Assembly (NCBI GenBank): GCA_945952315.1
Contig: CAMFIE010000009.1
Span: forward strand, 62,001 to 126,000
Length of the DNA stretch: 64,000 bases
From: an uncultured Rhizobium sp.
Lineage (GTDB): Bacteria > Pseudomonadota > Alphaproteobacteria > Rhizobiales > Rhizobiaceae
Direction of reading: 5' to 3'
A program made the position numbers and the translations under genes. Shown in pieces: positions 57,071 to 64,000 of this stretch (within the stretch, counting starts at the first letter, position 1; every line of letters starts with the position of its first letter). The notes below the pieces were generated by a model, which did not search any database, was not told the origin of the DNA, and saw only the letters and a list, made by a program, of their open reading frames with translations.

Positions 57071-57101
57071 AAGGCCCGAAAGAAATTCTTCATCGGGCCT
57101 T
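57071..57101 (-). other. Leader hairpin upstream of fpr
   Basis: An 8-bp stem (aaggcccg/cgggcctt) encloses 15 bases. It would lie at the 5' end of an fpr transcript starting near 57106. It lacks a T run, so it is not a convincing terminator for the cys cluster. Confidence 0.4.
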
Positions 57102-57112
57102 GCCTGATTGTG

Positions 57113-57154
57113 CTTATGCCGTGTCCCGCGTGAAGTTGCCTTGATATCGATCAA
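57113..57154 (-). promoter_or_regulatory. FNR/FixK-type box and -10 element of fpr
   Basis: TTGAT-ATCG-ATCAA at 57141-57154 is a perfect half-site pair for FNR/FixK/FnrN regulators. On the minus strand the hexamer CATAAG (57118-57113) begins 22 bases after the box. That places the box at -41.5 from a start near 57106, the class II activator geometry. Confidence 0.7.
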
Positions 57155-57183
57155 TCAGGCCCGCAGCGCGTGAAAACAACGGG

Positions 57184-57696
57184 TCAGGCAGCCGGTTTTG
57201 CCTTGCGGCGCCAGCTGTAGGAGCCGGGATTGGCGCTTTCGCGCGCTGCCGGCTGGTAGTGATTGTCGATGCCCGGCAGGCGGCCTTCGGCAAGGCGCTT
57301 CAGGGCGGTCGCATTCTTCACCGCAAAGCTCGTAATGCCGCAACGGAGCATCAGCGGGATTGGATCGATCAGCACATCGCCGACCGCCCGCACATCCCCC
57401 TTGTAGCCCAGCCTGTCGCGCAAGAGCGAGGCATGGCTGAAGGCACGGCCATCGTTGAAGGCCGGGAATTCCACGGCCACCAGCGCAATGCGGTCGAGAT
57501 AGGGCTGAAGCTTCCGCACATCATCGGCGGGCTTGATCAGAACGGCGAGGCCGCTCTCGTTCGAGGCTTCCGCATGGGCGATGAAATCGGCAAGCGGCAG
57601 CACCGGCTTTTCGCCTTCCTTTGCCTTCACCTCTTCCGTTTCGATCACGAAAGGATCGTTCTCGATGAAGCCGCGTTCGGTCCAGAGCTTGGTCAT
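57184..57696 (-). CDS. DUF934 protein of the sulfite-reduction cluster
   Basis: This 170-aa DUF934 protein is usually found directly after cysI-type genes and annotated as probably involved in sulfite reduction. Conserved segments are VLIKPADDVRKLQPYLDRIALVAVEFP and FNDGRAFSHASLLRDRLGYKGDVRAVGDVL. The ATG chosen has AGGA eight bases upstream and lies 12 bases after the cysI stop. Its exact role is unknown. Confidence 0.88.
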   Translation of the reverse strand: MTKLWTERGFIENDPFVIETEEVKAKEGEKPVLPLADFIAHAEASNESGLAVLIKPADDVRKLQPYLDRIALVAVEFPAFNDGRAFSHASLLRDRLGYKGDVRAVGDVLIDPIPLMLRCGITSFAVKNATALKRLAEGRLPGIDNHYQPAARESANPGSYSWRRKAKPAA

Positions 57697-57708
57697 CCTG
57701 ATCAATCC

Positions 57709-59382
57709 TTATTCAGCGGCTTCTGCCTGGGCACCGTAAAGAGCCGTCTTGAAGGGCTGCGGCCCGACGCGGCGATAGGCATCTAGGAACTTTTCGTCCT
57801 TCGACAGGCGAAGGCCGAGATAGGTGTCGATGATAGTCTCTATGGCATCGGTGACCTTTTCCGGCTCGAAGCCGCGACCGATGATTTCGCCGATCGAGGT
57901 GTTCTCGTCCCCGGAGCCGCCAAGCGTGATCTGATAGAGCTCGGCACCCTTCTTTTCCACGCCCAGAAGGCCGATATGGCCGACATGGTGATGGCCGCAG
58001 GCATTGATGCAGCCGGAAATCTTGATCTTCAGCTCGCCGATTTCTTCCTGCCGTTCCTGTGAACCGAAGCGGGCGGAAATTTCCTGCGCCACCGGAATGG
58101 AGCGGGCATTGGCGAGCGCGCAATAATCAAGACCCGGGCAGGCGATGATATCGGTGATCAGGTTGGAATTGGCGGTCGCAAGGCCAGCGGCCACCAGCGC
58201 GCGATAAACCGGTTCGAGATCGGCCAGCGCCACATGCGGCAGCACGATGTTCTGCTCATGGCTGATGCGGATTTCATCCAGTGCATATTCGGCGGCGATA
58301 TCGGCCACCGCATCCATCTGCGCATCCGTGGCATCACCCGGAATGCCGCCGATGGGCTTCAGCGAGATCGTCACCATGCCATAGTCGGGATGCTTGTGCG
58401 GCTGCACATTGTGCTGCAGCCAGCTTGCGAAAGCCGGGTCGCGGCGCTTCCATTCGGAAAGGCTCGACCAGCCTTCGGGGCGAACCGGCAGCTCCGGCGG
58501 CGCGAAATAGGCGGCAATCGCCTTCACATCCGCTTCCGGCAGCTTCAGCTCGGTATTCTTCAGCTCGGCGAATTCCACCTCGACCTGACGCGCAAGCTCT
58601 TCCGTGCCGGTCTCATGCACGAGGATCTTGATGCGGGCCTTGTACTTGTTGTCGCGGCGGCCATGCAGATTGTACACGCGCATCACGGCGGTGATGTAGG
58701 AGAGCAGGTCTTCCTCGGGCAGGAAGTCCTTGAGCTTCTTCGCAATCATCGGCGTACGGCCCTGACCGCCGCCGACATAGACGGCAAAGCCAAGCGCACC
58801 GGCCGCATTCTTCTTCAGATGCAGGCCGATATCGTGCACCTGGATTGCGGCGCGGTCGCGTTCGGCACCGGTCACGGCGATCTTGAACTTGCGCGGCAGG
58901 AAGGTGAATTCCGGATGCACGGACGACCACTGGCGCAGGATTTCGGCGTAAGGACGCGGATCGGCCACCTCATCGCGGGCGGCACCGGCGAAATGATCGG
59001 CCGTTACGTTGCGGATGCAGTTGCCCGAGGTCTGCAGCGCATGCATTTCCACGGTTGCGAGTTCCGCCAGGATATCCGGCGTATCGGAAAGCTTCGGCCA
59101 GTTGTACTGGATGTTCTGCCGCGTGGTGAAATGGCCATAGCCGCGATCATATTTGCGGGCGATATGGGCGAGCATCCGCATCTGGGCGGAATTCAGCGTG
59201 CCATAGGGGATGGCCACACGCAGCATATAGGCATGAAGCTGCAGATAGACGCCATTCATCAGGCGCAGCGGGCGAAAGGCATCTTCGGCCAGCTCACCGG
59301 CAAGACGCCGCTCCACCTGATCGCGGAACTGGGCGACGCGGGAGGCCACGAAGGCGTGGTCGAATTCATCGTAACGGTACAT
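57709..59382 (-). CDS. cysI: Ferredoxin-type sulfite (nitrite/sulfite) reductase
   Basis: This siroheme/[4Fe-4S] reductase converts sulfite to sulfide with six electrons (557 aa). It has the two ferrite-reductase-like repeats and the cluster ligands CPGLDYC and GCINACGHHHVGHIG near residues 415-465. The lack of cysJ and the presence of cysG and DUF934 favour sulfite over nitrite. The start is the ATG of MYRYDEFDHAF, 8 bases after the DUF2849 stop. Confidence 0.92.
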   Translation of the reverse strand: MYRYDEFDHAFVASRVAQFRDQVERRLAGELAEDAFRPLRLMNGVYLQLHAYMLRVAIPYGTLNSAQMRMLAHIARKYDRGYGHFTTRQNIQYNWPKLSDTPDILAELATVEMHALQTSGNCIRNVTADHFAGAARDEVADPRPYAEILRQWSSVHPEFTFLPRKFKIAVTGAERDRAAIQVHDIGLHLKKNAAGALGFAVYVGGGQGRTPMIAKKLKDFLPEEDLLSYITAVMRVYNLHGRRDNKYKARIKILVHETGTEELARQVEVEFAELKNTELKLPEADVKAIAAYFAPPELPVRPEGWSSLSEWKRRDPAFASWLQHNVQPHKHPDYGMVTISLKPIGGIPGDATDAQMDAVADIAAEYALDEIRISHEQNIVLPHVALADLEPVYRALVAAGLATANSNLITDIIACPGLDYCALANARSIPVAQEISARFGSQERQEEIGELKIKISGCINACGHHHVGHIGLLGVEKKGAELYQITLGGSGDENTSIGEIIGRGFEPEKVTDAIETIIDTYLGLRLSKDEKFLDAYRRVGPQPFKTALYGAQAEAAE

Positions 59383-59390
59383 TGTCTCTC

Positions 59391-59705
59391 TCAGGCAGCA
59401 ATGAAATCGGGATCGGCAACCGGATAGCCCGGGGCATATTCCATGGTCGGGCCTTCGGCGCGGATACGTTCGCGAAGGCGCAGCGGGCGCAGCTTGCCAT
59501 TCACCTCGGTCACATCGATGACATTGACATCGAGCACCAGATTGGCGGCGAAATCGCGCTTGCCGATCTCTTCCAGCGAATTGACGGCCTCCGCATGGCG
59601 CGCAACGAGCGCATCCTGCAGGTTTTCCGTCCACTTGCCCGAAGCATCGAGCCAGACGGCAATGCCGTCCGTCAGGCGGTTTCCGGTCAATACCTTGTCA
59701 GCCAT
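59391..59705 (-). CDS. DUF2849 protein
   Basis: This 104-aa DUF2849 protein is found between cysG and cysI in alphaproteobacteria. It has segments such as LTDGIAVWLDASGKW and MEYAPGYPVADPDFIAA and no recognised catalytic motif. It overlaps the end of cysG by 8 bases, which suggests coupled translation. The function is unknown; a role in sulfite reduction is inferred from position. Confidence 0.87.
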   Translation of the reverse strand: MADKVLTGNRLTDGIAVWLDASGKWTENLQDALVARHAEAVNSLEEIGKRDFAANLVLDVNVIDVTEVNGKLRPLRLRERIRAEGPTMEYAPGYPVADPDFIAA

Positions 59706-61146
59706 GGGTCAGTTCCTTGTCCGTTCGTGCGGCCGGGAAAGACCGCAAGGCCAGTGCTTCCGACTGGTCGAAATTCGCGCCCGCCACCGCATCGCCGATG
59801 ATCACCATGACCGGACCGGTCAGTTCATCGCGATGCTCGAGGTCGGGCAGATCCTTCAGGGTTCCATGCATCAGCCGCCGGTAGCGGCGGCTGGCATTCT
59901 CGATTACGGCAACCGTGGTATCGGGCGAAATGCCCGCAGCCATCAGGCGGCCAGCGACAGAGGCGGCAACCGTGCGCCCCATATAGACGGCAATCGTGGC
60001 GCCGGATACGGCAAGACTTGCCCAATCCGGAAGCACATCGCCCGCAAGATCATGGCCGGTGGTGAAGACCAGCGAGGAGGCAACGCCGCGCAGCGTTAGC
60101 GGCAGTTCGAAATCGGCGGCAGCGGCAAAGGCAGACGTGATGCCGGGCACGATTTCGTAGGATATGCCCGCATCGCGCAGCGCCGCCATCTCCTCCATCG
60201 CCCGGCCGAAGATCAGCGGGTCACCGGATTTGAGGCGCACGACACGCTTGCCCGCCTGGCCGAGCTCGACCAGCAACTGGCTGATCTCTTCCTGCTTCTT
60301 GGAATGGCAACCCTTGCGCTTGCCAACCGAAATGCGCTCCGCATCGCGGCGGCCCATATCGACGATTTCCTGTGGCACCAGCGCATCGAAGACGATCACA
60401 TCCGCTTCCATCATCACGCGCTGGGCGCGCAGCGTCAGCAGGTCTTCCGCGCCGGGGCCTCCCCCCACCAGCCAGACATGGCCAAGCGGCTTGTCGAATT
60501 CGCGGATCAGCCGGGTGGCGTGACGGCGCGCGAGCGAAAGGTTGCCCTGCGCCACCTGATCGGCGACTTCGCCGGTAAAGAAACGGCGCCAGAAGAGACG
60601 GCGGGCAGCTCCCTTCGGCAGGAGACGGTCAGCCGCACGGCGATAAAGATTGGCGAGAGAGGCCAGGCGGCCGAGCGAAGGCGAAAGCATCTGGTCGACC
60701 TGTGCGCGGATCATCTGGGCAAGTACGGGGCCGGCACCTTCCGTGCCGATAGCCACGGCAACCGGCGCGCGATTGACCAGCGCCGGCGTGATGAAATCGC
60801 AGTAATCCGGCTGATCGACGGCATTTGCCGGAATTTTCTCGGCGCGGGCGGCAGCCACGATCTCGCGGTCCAGTTCAGCGTCACCGGTTGCGGCGAAAAC
60901 CAGCACCATGCCCTTGACCTGAGCGGGAGAGAATTCCGCTGCCACATGGGCCACGCCCTGCTGCGCCAGCCAGTCGCGATAGGCGGGTTCAGGGTCAGCC
61001 CCGAAGGCGATGATCACGGCATCGGTATTTGCCAGCAGCCGTGCCTTCGCATAGGCCTCATCCCCGTTGCCGAATACGGCAACGGTCTTTCCGGAGACCC
61101 GGAAAAACGCGGGGAATGTCGTCAGCTTGTCTGCGGCATCGCGCAT
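59698..61146 (-). CDS. cysG: Siroheme synthase (trifunctional CysG)
   Basis: CysG makes siroheme from uroporphyrinogen III by SAM-dependent methylation, NAD-dependent dehydrogenation and ferrochelation (482 aa). The N-terminal dehydrogenase/ferrochelatase domain has the NAD motif VFGNGDEAYAKARLLA. The C-terminal methyltransferase begins with VWLVGGGPGAEDLLTLRA and contains VRLKSGDP. Siroheme is the cofactor of the neighbouring cysI product. The start is the ATG before RDAADKL. Confidence 0.95.
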   Translation of the reverse strand: MRDAADKLTTFPAFFRVSGKTVAVFGNGDEAYAKARLLANTDAVIIAFGADPEPAYRDWLAQQGVAHVAAEFSPAQVKGMVLVFAATGDAELDREIVAAARAEKIPANAVDQPDYCDFITPALVNRAPVAVAIGTEGAGPVLAQMIRAQVDQMLSPSLGRLASLANLYRRAADRLLPKGAARRLFWRRFFTGEVADQVAQGNLSLARRHATRLIREFDKPLGHVWLVGGGPGAEDLLTLRAQRVMMEADVIVFDALVPQEIVDMGRRDAERISVGKRKGCHSKKQEEISQLLVELGQAGKRVVRLKSGDPLIFGRAMEEMAALRDAGISYEIVPGITSAFAAAADFELPLTLRGVASSLVFTTGHDLAGDVLPDWASLAVSGATIAVYMGRTVAASVAGRLMAAGISPDTTVAVIENASRRYRRLMHGTLKDLPDLEHRDELTGPVMVIIGDAVAGANFDQSEALALRSFPAARTDKELTHG

Positions 61147-61206
61147 GGTGGAATCCTGTTTCACTGTCAGGCCGAATATCGCCCCTAATGGCAATTCCTT
61201 GAAGAA

Positions 61207-61244
61207 AAAGAAATCCACATGCCTTTCCGGAACGGTATTTCTTT
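61207..61244 (-). promoter_or_regulatory. Inverted repeat upstream of cysG
   Basis: aaagaaat and atttcttt are perfect inverted 8-mers 22 bases apart, 61 bp ahead of cysG, with a second palindrome ttccggaa between them. This is a candidate operator; the regulator is unknown. Confidence 0.35.
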
Positions 61245-61389
61245 GCTCTATCGCCGTCATTTGTGAGCAAAAGTCACCGGGCGCGGCAAAGGCCAGCGAG
61301 GCGGCGGTTCCGTGCATCGGATTTCCAGCCTTTCCCTTTGCGATGCCGCGCCCTTATATAGGGGCCGAAATCACCAAGCCGGAACCCTG

Positions 61390-63195
61390 ATGAGCAACGA
61401 ACCCGTCGATCCGATCAGCCGCGCCTTCCTGAATGTCGAGCAATCGGCAAGCGGTCAGCGCTGGGTTTCGCGTCTGGATCAGGCGGGGCTCAACCGGGCG
61501 ATGGCCATCAGCCAGATTCACGGGTTGCCGGACATTGTCGCCCGGGTGCTTGCGGGCCGTGATGTGCCGGTGGATGGCGCGATGGTGTTTCTCGACCCGA
61601 CCATCCGCAACCTGATGCCCGATCCGCTCAGCCTGATGGATTGCGCGGCTGCCGCCGCCCGGCTGGCAGACGCGGTAAAGCGTGGCGAGCGGGTCGCGAT
61701 CTTCGGCGATTACGATGTGGATGGTGCCGCTTCCTCGGCGCTGCTCTTCCGCTTCCTGCGTCACTTCGGGGTGACATCGGAAATTTACATACCCGACCGC
61801 ATCTTCGAGGGCTACGGGCCCAATCCGGCTGCGATCAACCAGTTGATCGATCGCGGTGCACAACTGATCGTCACTGTCGATTGCGGCTCGAACAGCCATG
61901 AATCGCTGGAAGCGGCGCAGGCGAGGGGCGTGGATGTGGTGGTGATCGATCACCATCAACTGGCGCAGCCCTATCCGCCTTGCCGGGCGCTGGTCAATCC
62001 GAACCGGGATGACGACCTTTCGGGGCAGGGGCATCTTTGCGCCGCAGGCGTTGTCTATCTGGTTCTCGTAGCCACCGCGCGGCTGCTCCGGGAGGTGAAG
62101 GATACCCGCGCCTACACGCTCGATCTTCTTGGCTGGCTGGATATCGTTGCGCTGGCGACGGTCTGCGATGTCGTGCCGCTCAAGGGCCTGAACCGCGCCT
62201 ATGTGGTGAAAGGCCTGCTGGTCGCGCGCCAAATGGGCAATGCCGGGCTTGCGGCTCTGTTTCGCAAGGCGGGTCTTGGCGGACCCGTTACCGCCTATCA
62301 CTTCGGCTTCCTGATCGGCCCGCGCATCAATGCGGGCGGCCGCATCGGTGATGCGGCACTCGGCAGCCGGCTGCTCACCATCGAGGATGCAGCGGAAGCG
62401 GAAGAAATCGCCGCCCGGCTCGACGAACTGAACCGCGAGCGGCAGGCGATGGAAGCCGCCATGTTGCAGGAAGCGGAAGCGGAGGTGATGGCGGAATATG
62501 GTGACGGCGAAAATGCCAGCGTCATCATCACCGCGCGCGAAAACTGGCATCCGGGTATCGCGGGCCTGCTCGCCTCAAGGCTGAAGGAGCGCTACCGGCG
62601 CCCGGCCTTCGCCATTGCCTTCGATCCGATGGGCAAGGGAACAGGGTCCGGACGCTCGATTTCCGGCTTCGATCTCGGGCGTATGGTGCGCGCTGCAGTG
62701 GATGAGGGCATTCTGGCGAAAGGTGGCGGGCATGCCATGGCGGCAGGCCTGACGGTGGAGCGCGCCAATCTCGGCAGGCTGCGCGCCTTTTTCGAGGAGC
62801 GGGCCGCAAAGGTCGTGCCCGGGATCGTTGCCGCCCATACGCTGAAGATTGATGGTGCGCTTGGCGCTTCCGGCGCAACGCTGGAGCTGATTGACCGGCT
62901 GGAATCCGCCGGGCCTTACGGGGCAGGGCATCCGCAGCCGGTGCTCGCCATCCCCGCGCACCGGATCAGGGATGCGCGCCTTGTCGGCACCTCTCATGTC
63001 AAGGTGACGCTGGAGGCAATGGATGGCGCCCGGCTGGATGGGATTGCCTTCCGCGCCGCTGAAACGCCTATGGGTGATCTGCTGCTGAATGGCAGGGGGC
63101 GAAACGTGCATGTGGCCGGCAGTCTCGGGGCGGATTTCTGGCAGGGAACGCGCCGCGTGCAACTGCGCATTCTCGATGCGGCGCCTGCGCCATAA
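61390..63195 (+). CDS. recJ: Single-stranded-DNA-specific exonuclease RecJ
   Basis: RecJ is the 5'-3' exonuclease of RecF recombination and mismatch repair (601 aa). The DHH-domain motifs GDYDVDGAASSA, VDCGS and IDHHQ and the DHHA1 motif KGGGHAMAAG are present, followed by an OB-fold. The start was placed at MSNEPVDPIS. It is divergent from cysG. Confidence 0.96.
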   Translation: MSNEPVDPISRAFLNVEQSASGQRWVSRLDQAGLNRAMAISQIHGLPDIVARVLAGRDVPVDGAMVFLDPTIRNLMPDPLSLMDCAAAAARLADAVKRGERVAIFGDYDVDGAASSALLFRFLRHFGVTSEIYIPDRIFEGYGPNPAAINQLIDRGAQLIVTVDCGSNSHESLEAAQARGVDVVVIDHHQLAQPYPPCRALVNPNRDDDLSGQGHLCAAGVVYLVLVATARLLREVKDTRAYTLDLLGWLDIVALATVCDVVPLKGLNRAYVVKGLLVARQMGNAGLAALFRKAGLGGPVTAYHFGFLIGPRINAGGRIGDAALGSRLLTIEDAAEAEEIAARLDELNRERQAMEAAMLQEAEAEVMAEYGDGENASVIITARENWHPGIAGLLASRLKERYRRPAFAIAFDPMGKGTGSGRSISGFDLGRMVRAAVDEGILAKGGGHAMAAGLTVERANLGRLRAFFEERAAKVVPGIVAAHTLKIDGALGASGATLELIDRLESAGPYGAGHPQPVLAIPAHRIRDARLVGTSHVKVTLEAMDGARLDGIAFRAAETPMGDLLLNGRGRNVHVAGSLGADFWQGTRRVQLRILDAAPAP

Positions 63196-63210
63196 GCCCG
63201 GCCGCCGCTT

Positions 63211-63232
63211 AAAGCGCTTGATGAAGCACTTT
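63211..63232. terminator. Weak hairpin downstream of recJ
   Basis: aaagcgctt and aagcacttt pair with one mismatch (G-U pairing on one strand) around GATG. It lacks a good T run but sits between the convergent recJ and tRNA-Glu genes. Confidence 0.35.
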
Positions 63233-63264
63233 GTTCAATTCACTGAATTCAAGGGGAAAAGGGT

Positions 63265-63339
63265 TGGCACGCCCTAGGGGAATCGAACCCCTCTCTGCAC
63301 CGTGAAAGGGTGCCGTCCTAACCGATAGACGAAGGGCGC
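63265..63339 (-). tRNA. tRNA-Glu (anticodon TTC), copy 1
   Basis: The 75-nt gene includes an encoded CCA. The anticodon stem GCACC/GGTGC encloses CTTTCAC, giving TTC. The acceptor stem gcgccct/agggcgt begins with a G-U pair. It is identical to copy 2. Confidence 0.96.
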
Positions 63340-63353
63340 GTGCCGTGGCGCCC

Positions 63354-63381
63354 TTATAGTCAGACCATTCTGGACGCGCAA
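63354..63381 (-). promoter_or_regulatory. Promoter of tRNA-Glu copy 1
   Basis: On the minus strand TTGCGC and CTATAA are separated by 16 bases, 14 bases ahead of the tRNA 5' end. Copy 2 has the same layout. Confidence 0.6.
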
Positions 63382-63510
63382 GCGGGTAATTCAAGTTTTT
63401 TGCCGAGAATTTTGAAAAAGTCCCGAGGCGCAGGTGCCGCACCACATCACGCCAAAAGCGCAACGGAAAGCCGCGACACACTGTTCATTCGTTTGTGAAA
63501 AAGGAGGAAG

Positions 63511-63585
63511 TGGCACGCCCTAGGGGAATCGAACCCCTCTCTGCACCGTGAAAGGGTGCCGTCCTAACCGATAGACGAAGGGCGC
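63511..63585 (-). tRNA. tRNA-Glu (anticodon TTC), copy 2
   Basis: This is an identical copy, 246 bp away. The identity runs for 95 bases (63511-63605 against 63265-63359), so it includes the leader and the -10 element as well as the tRNA. Confidence 0.96.
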
Positions 63586-63599
63586 GTGCCGTGGCGCCC

Positions 63600-63627
63600 T
63601 TATAGGCGGGCTCGTTTGTTCCTGCAA
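63600..63627 (-). promoter_or_regulatory. Promoter of tRNA-Glu copy 2
   Basis: On the minus strand TTGCAG and CTATAA are separated by 16 bases, as in copy 1, although the spacer sequences differ. Confidence 0.6.
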
Positions 63628-63731
63628 GCCGCTTTTTCAAAATAATCGTCAAAAATTTCCAGTCGGTGGAAAAGACCGGTCATCAAGCGATTTCAAGGGG
63701 TTGAAAGGCCGGTTCGCGCGGGGCTTCACGC

Positions 63732-64000
63732 TCACAGCAGCGTATCGCGGCGGCACTTCCAGTTCCAGTCCCGGCGCGGGCCTATATCCACATGGATGGA
63801 GTTGGTGCTGCAATAGGTGCCCACGCCGCCCATATCCGGCCGGCTGCGGAAGTAGCGCGCGAGATCCCATTTGCTGACGCCCACCATCTGGATATCGGCT
63901 GCATTGCAATGCAGATGTTGCGAATGCTTTGCCCCGCCAACGCGGGCATTGTGCACCGGATCACGATAGCCGGAGGTGACGACAATCCGCTTTCCGAAAT
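63732..64000 (-). CDS. DUF882/peptidase M15-type protein, C-terminal part
   Basis: The frame is open through the right edge; about 89 residues are visible. They carry the M15/DUF882 pattern: SGYRDPVHNARVGGAKHSQH, then AADIQM and SIHVDIG. These supply the zinc-binding histidine, aspartate and histidine of D,D-carboxypeptidase-like proteins (YcbK family). The N-terminus and any twin-arginine or Sec signal lie outside the window. A short frame starting at 63956 is only the end of this gene. Confidence 0.82.
   Translation of the reverse strand, partial: FGKRIVVTSGYRDPVHNARVGGAKHSQHLHCNAADIQMVGVSKWDLARYFRSRPDMGGVGTYCSTNSIHVDIGPRRDWNWKCRRDTLL

Overview
The window is chromosomal core DNA of an alphaproteobacterium in the Rhizobiaceae (Rhizobium/Agrobacterium/Sinorhizobium relatives). 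The evidence is the G+C-rich coding sequence with tightly packed operons, an exoR homologue, the ntrB-ntrC-ntrY-ntrX-dat-hfq-hflX block, the scpAB-tatABC-serS-surE-pcm block, a fused secDF, a fused ispDF, phaC next to hom, paired DUF1127 genes, a CCUCCUCCC-loop small RNA of the rhizobial alpha-r14 type and RIME-like palindromic repeats. No prophage, insertion sequence, CRISPR array or rRNA operon is visible. Both ends cut genes: valS at the left and an M15/DUF882-type peptidase at the right. Start codons were re-chosen by Shine-Dalgarno position, overlap with the upstream gene and family N-termini.

Layout. 1-4.1 kb: the 3' part of valS, a FadL/OmpP1-type porin of lower G+C with a palindromic upstream site, and exoR behind a long leader. 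4.1-8.5 kb: xthA and an A-type Fe-S carrier (minus), then dgt and argS (plus). 8.6-21.9 kb: a plus-strand envelope and chromosome block, SPOR protein-nagZ-scpA-scpB-ABC ATPase-tatA-tatB-tatC-serS-surE-pcm-LysM/LytM lipoprotein. 21.9-27.9 kb: a DUF815 ATPase (minus), then yajC-secDF-Mth938 protein-squalene/phytoene-synthase-like protein and a small membrane protein. 27.9-30.5 kb: trmFO, two DUF1127 genes and a three-hairpin sRNA, all on minus. 30.8-34.4 kb: DUF2157 and GDYXXLXY proteins, tRNA-Leu, trigger factor. 34.5-40.3 kb (minus): sthA, radC, map, sfsA, phaC. 40.5-45.4 kb: a lipoprotein, an aminotransferase and hom (plus), then a CinA-type gene and ispDF (minus). 45.5-55.8 kb (plus): dusB-ntrB-ntrC, ntrY-ntrX, dat, hfq, hflX. 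55.8-61.1 kb: two RIME-like repeats, then fpr and the sulfite-reductase cluster DUF934-cysI-DUF2849-cysG (minus). 61.4-64 kb: recJ (plus), two identical tRNA-Glu genes and the partial peptidase (minus).

How the genes work together. The secretion genes form two modules (TatABC for folded proteins; YajC-SecDF for the Sec channel), the second coupled to two homologues of mitochondrial complex I assembly factors. ntrB/C and ntrY/X are nitrogen-responsive two-component systems, co-linear with hfq and hflX. cysG makes siroheme for the CysI sulfite reductase, and the neighbouring fpr could supply its electrons. The most interesting signals are regulatory: an sRNA with CCUCCUCCC loops upstream of a DUF1127 gene whose own leader carries another CCUCCC-loop hairpin, and a perfect FNR/FixK-type box placed at class II distance from a -10 element ahead of fpr.
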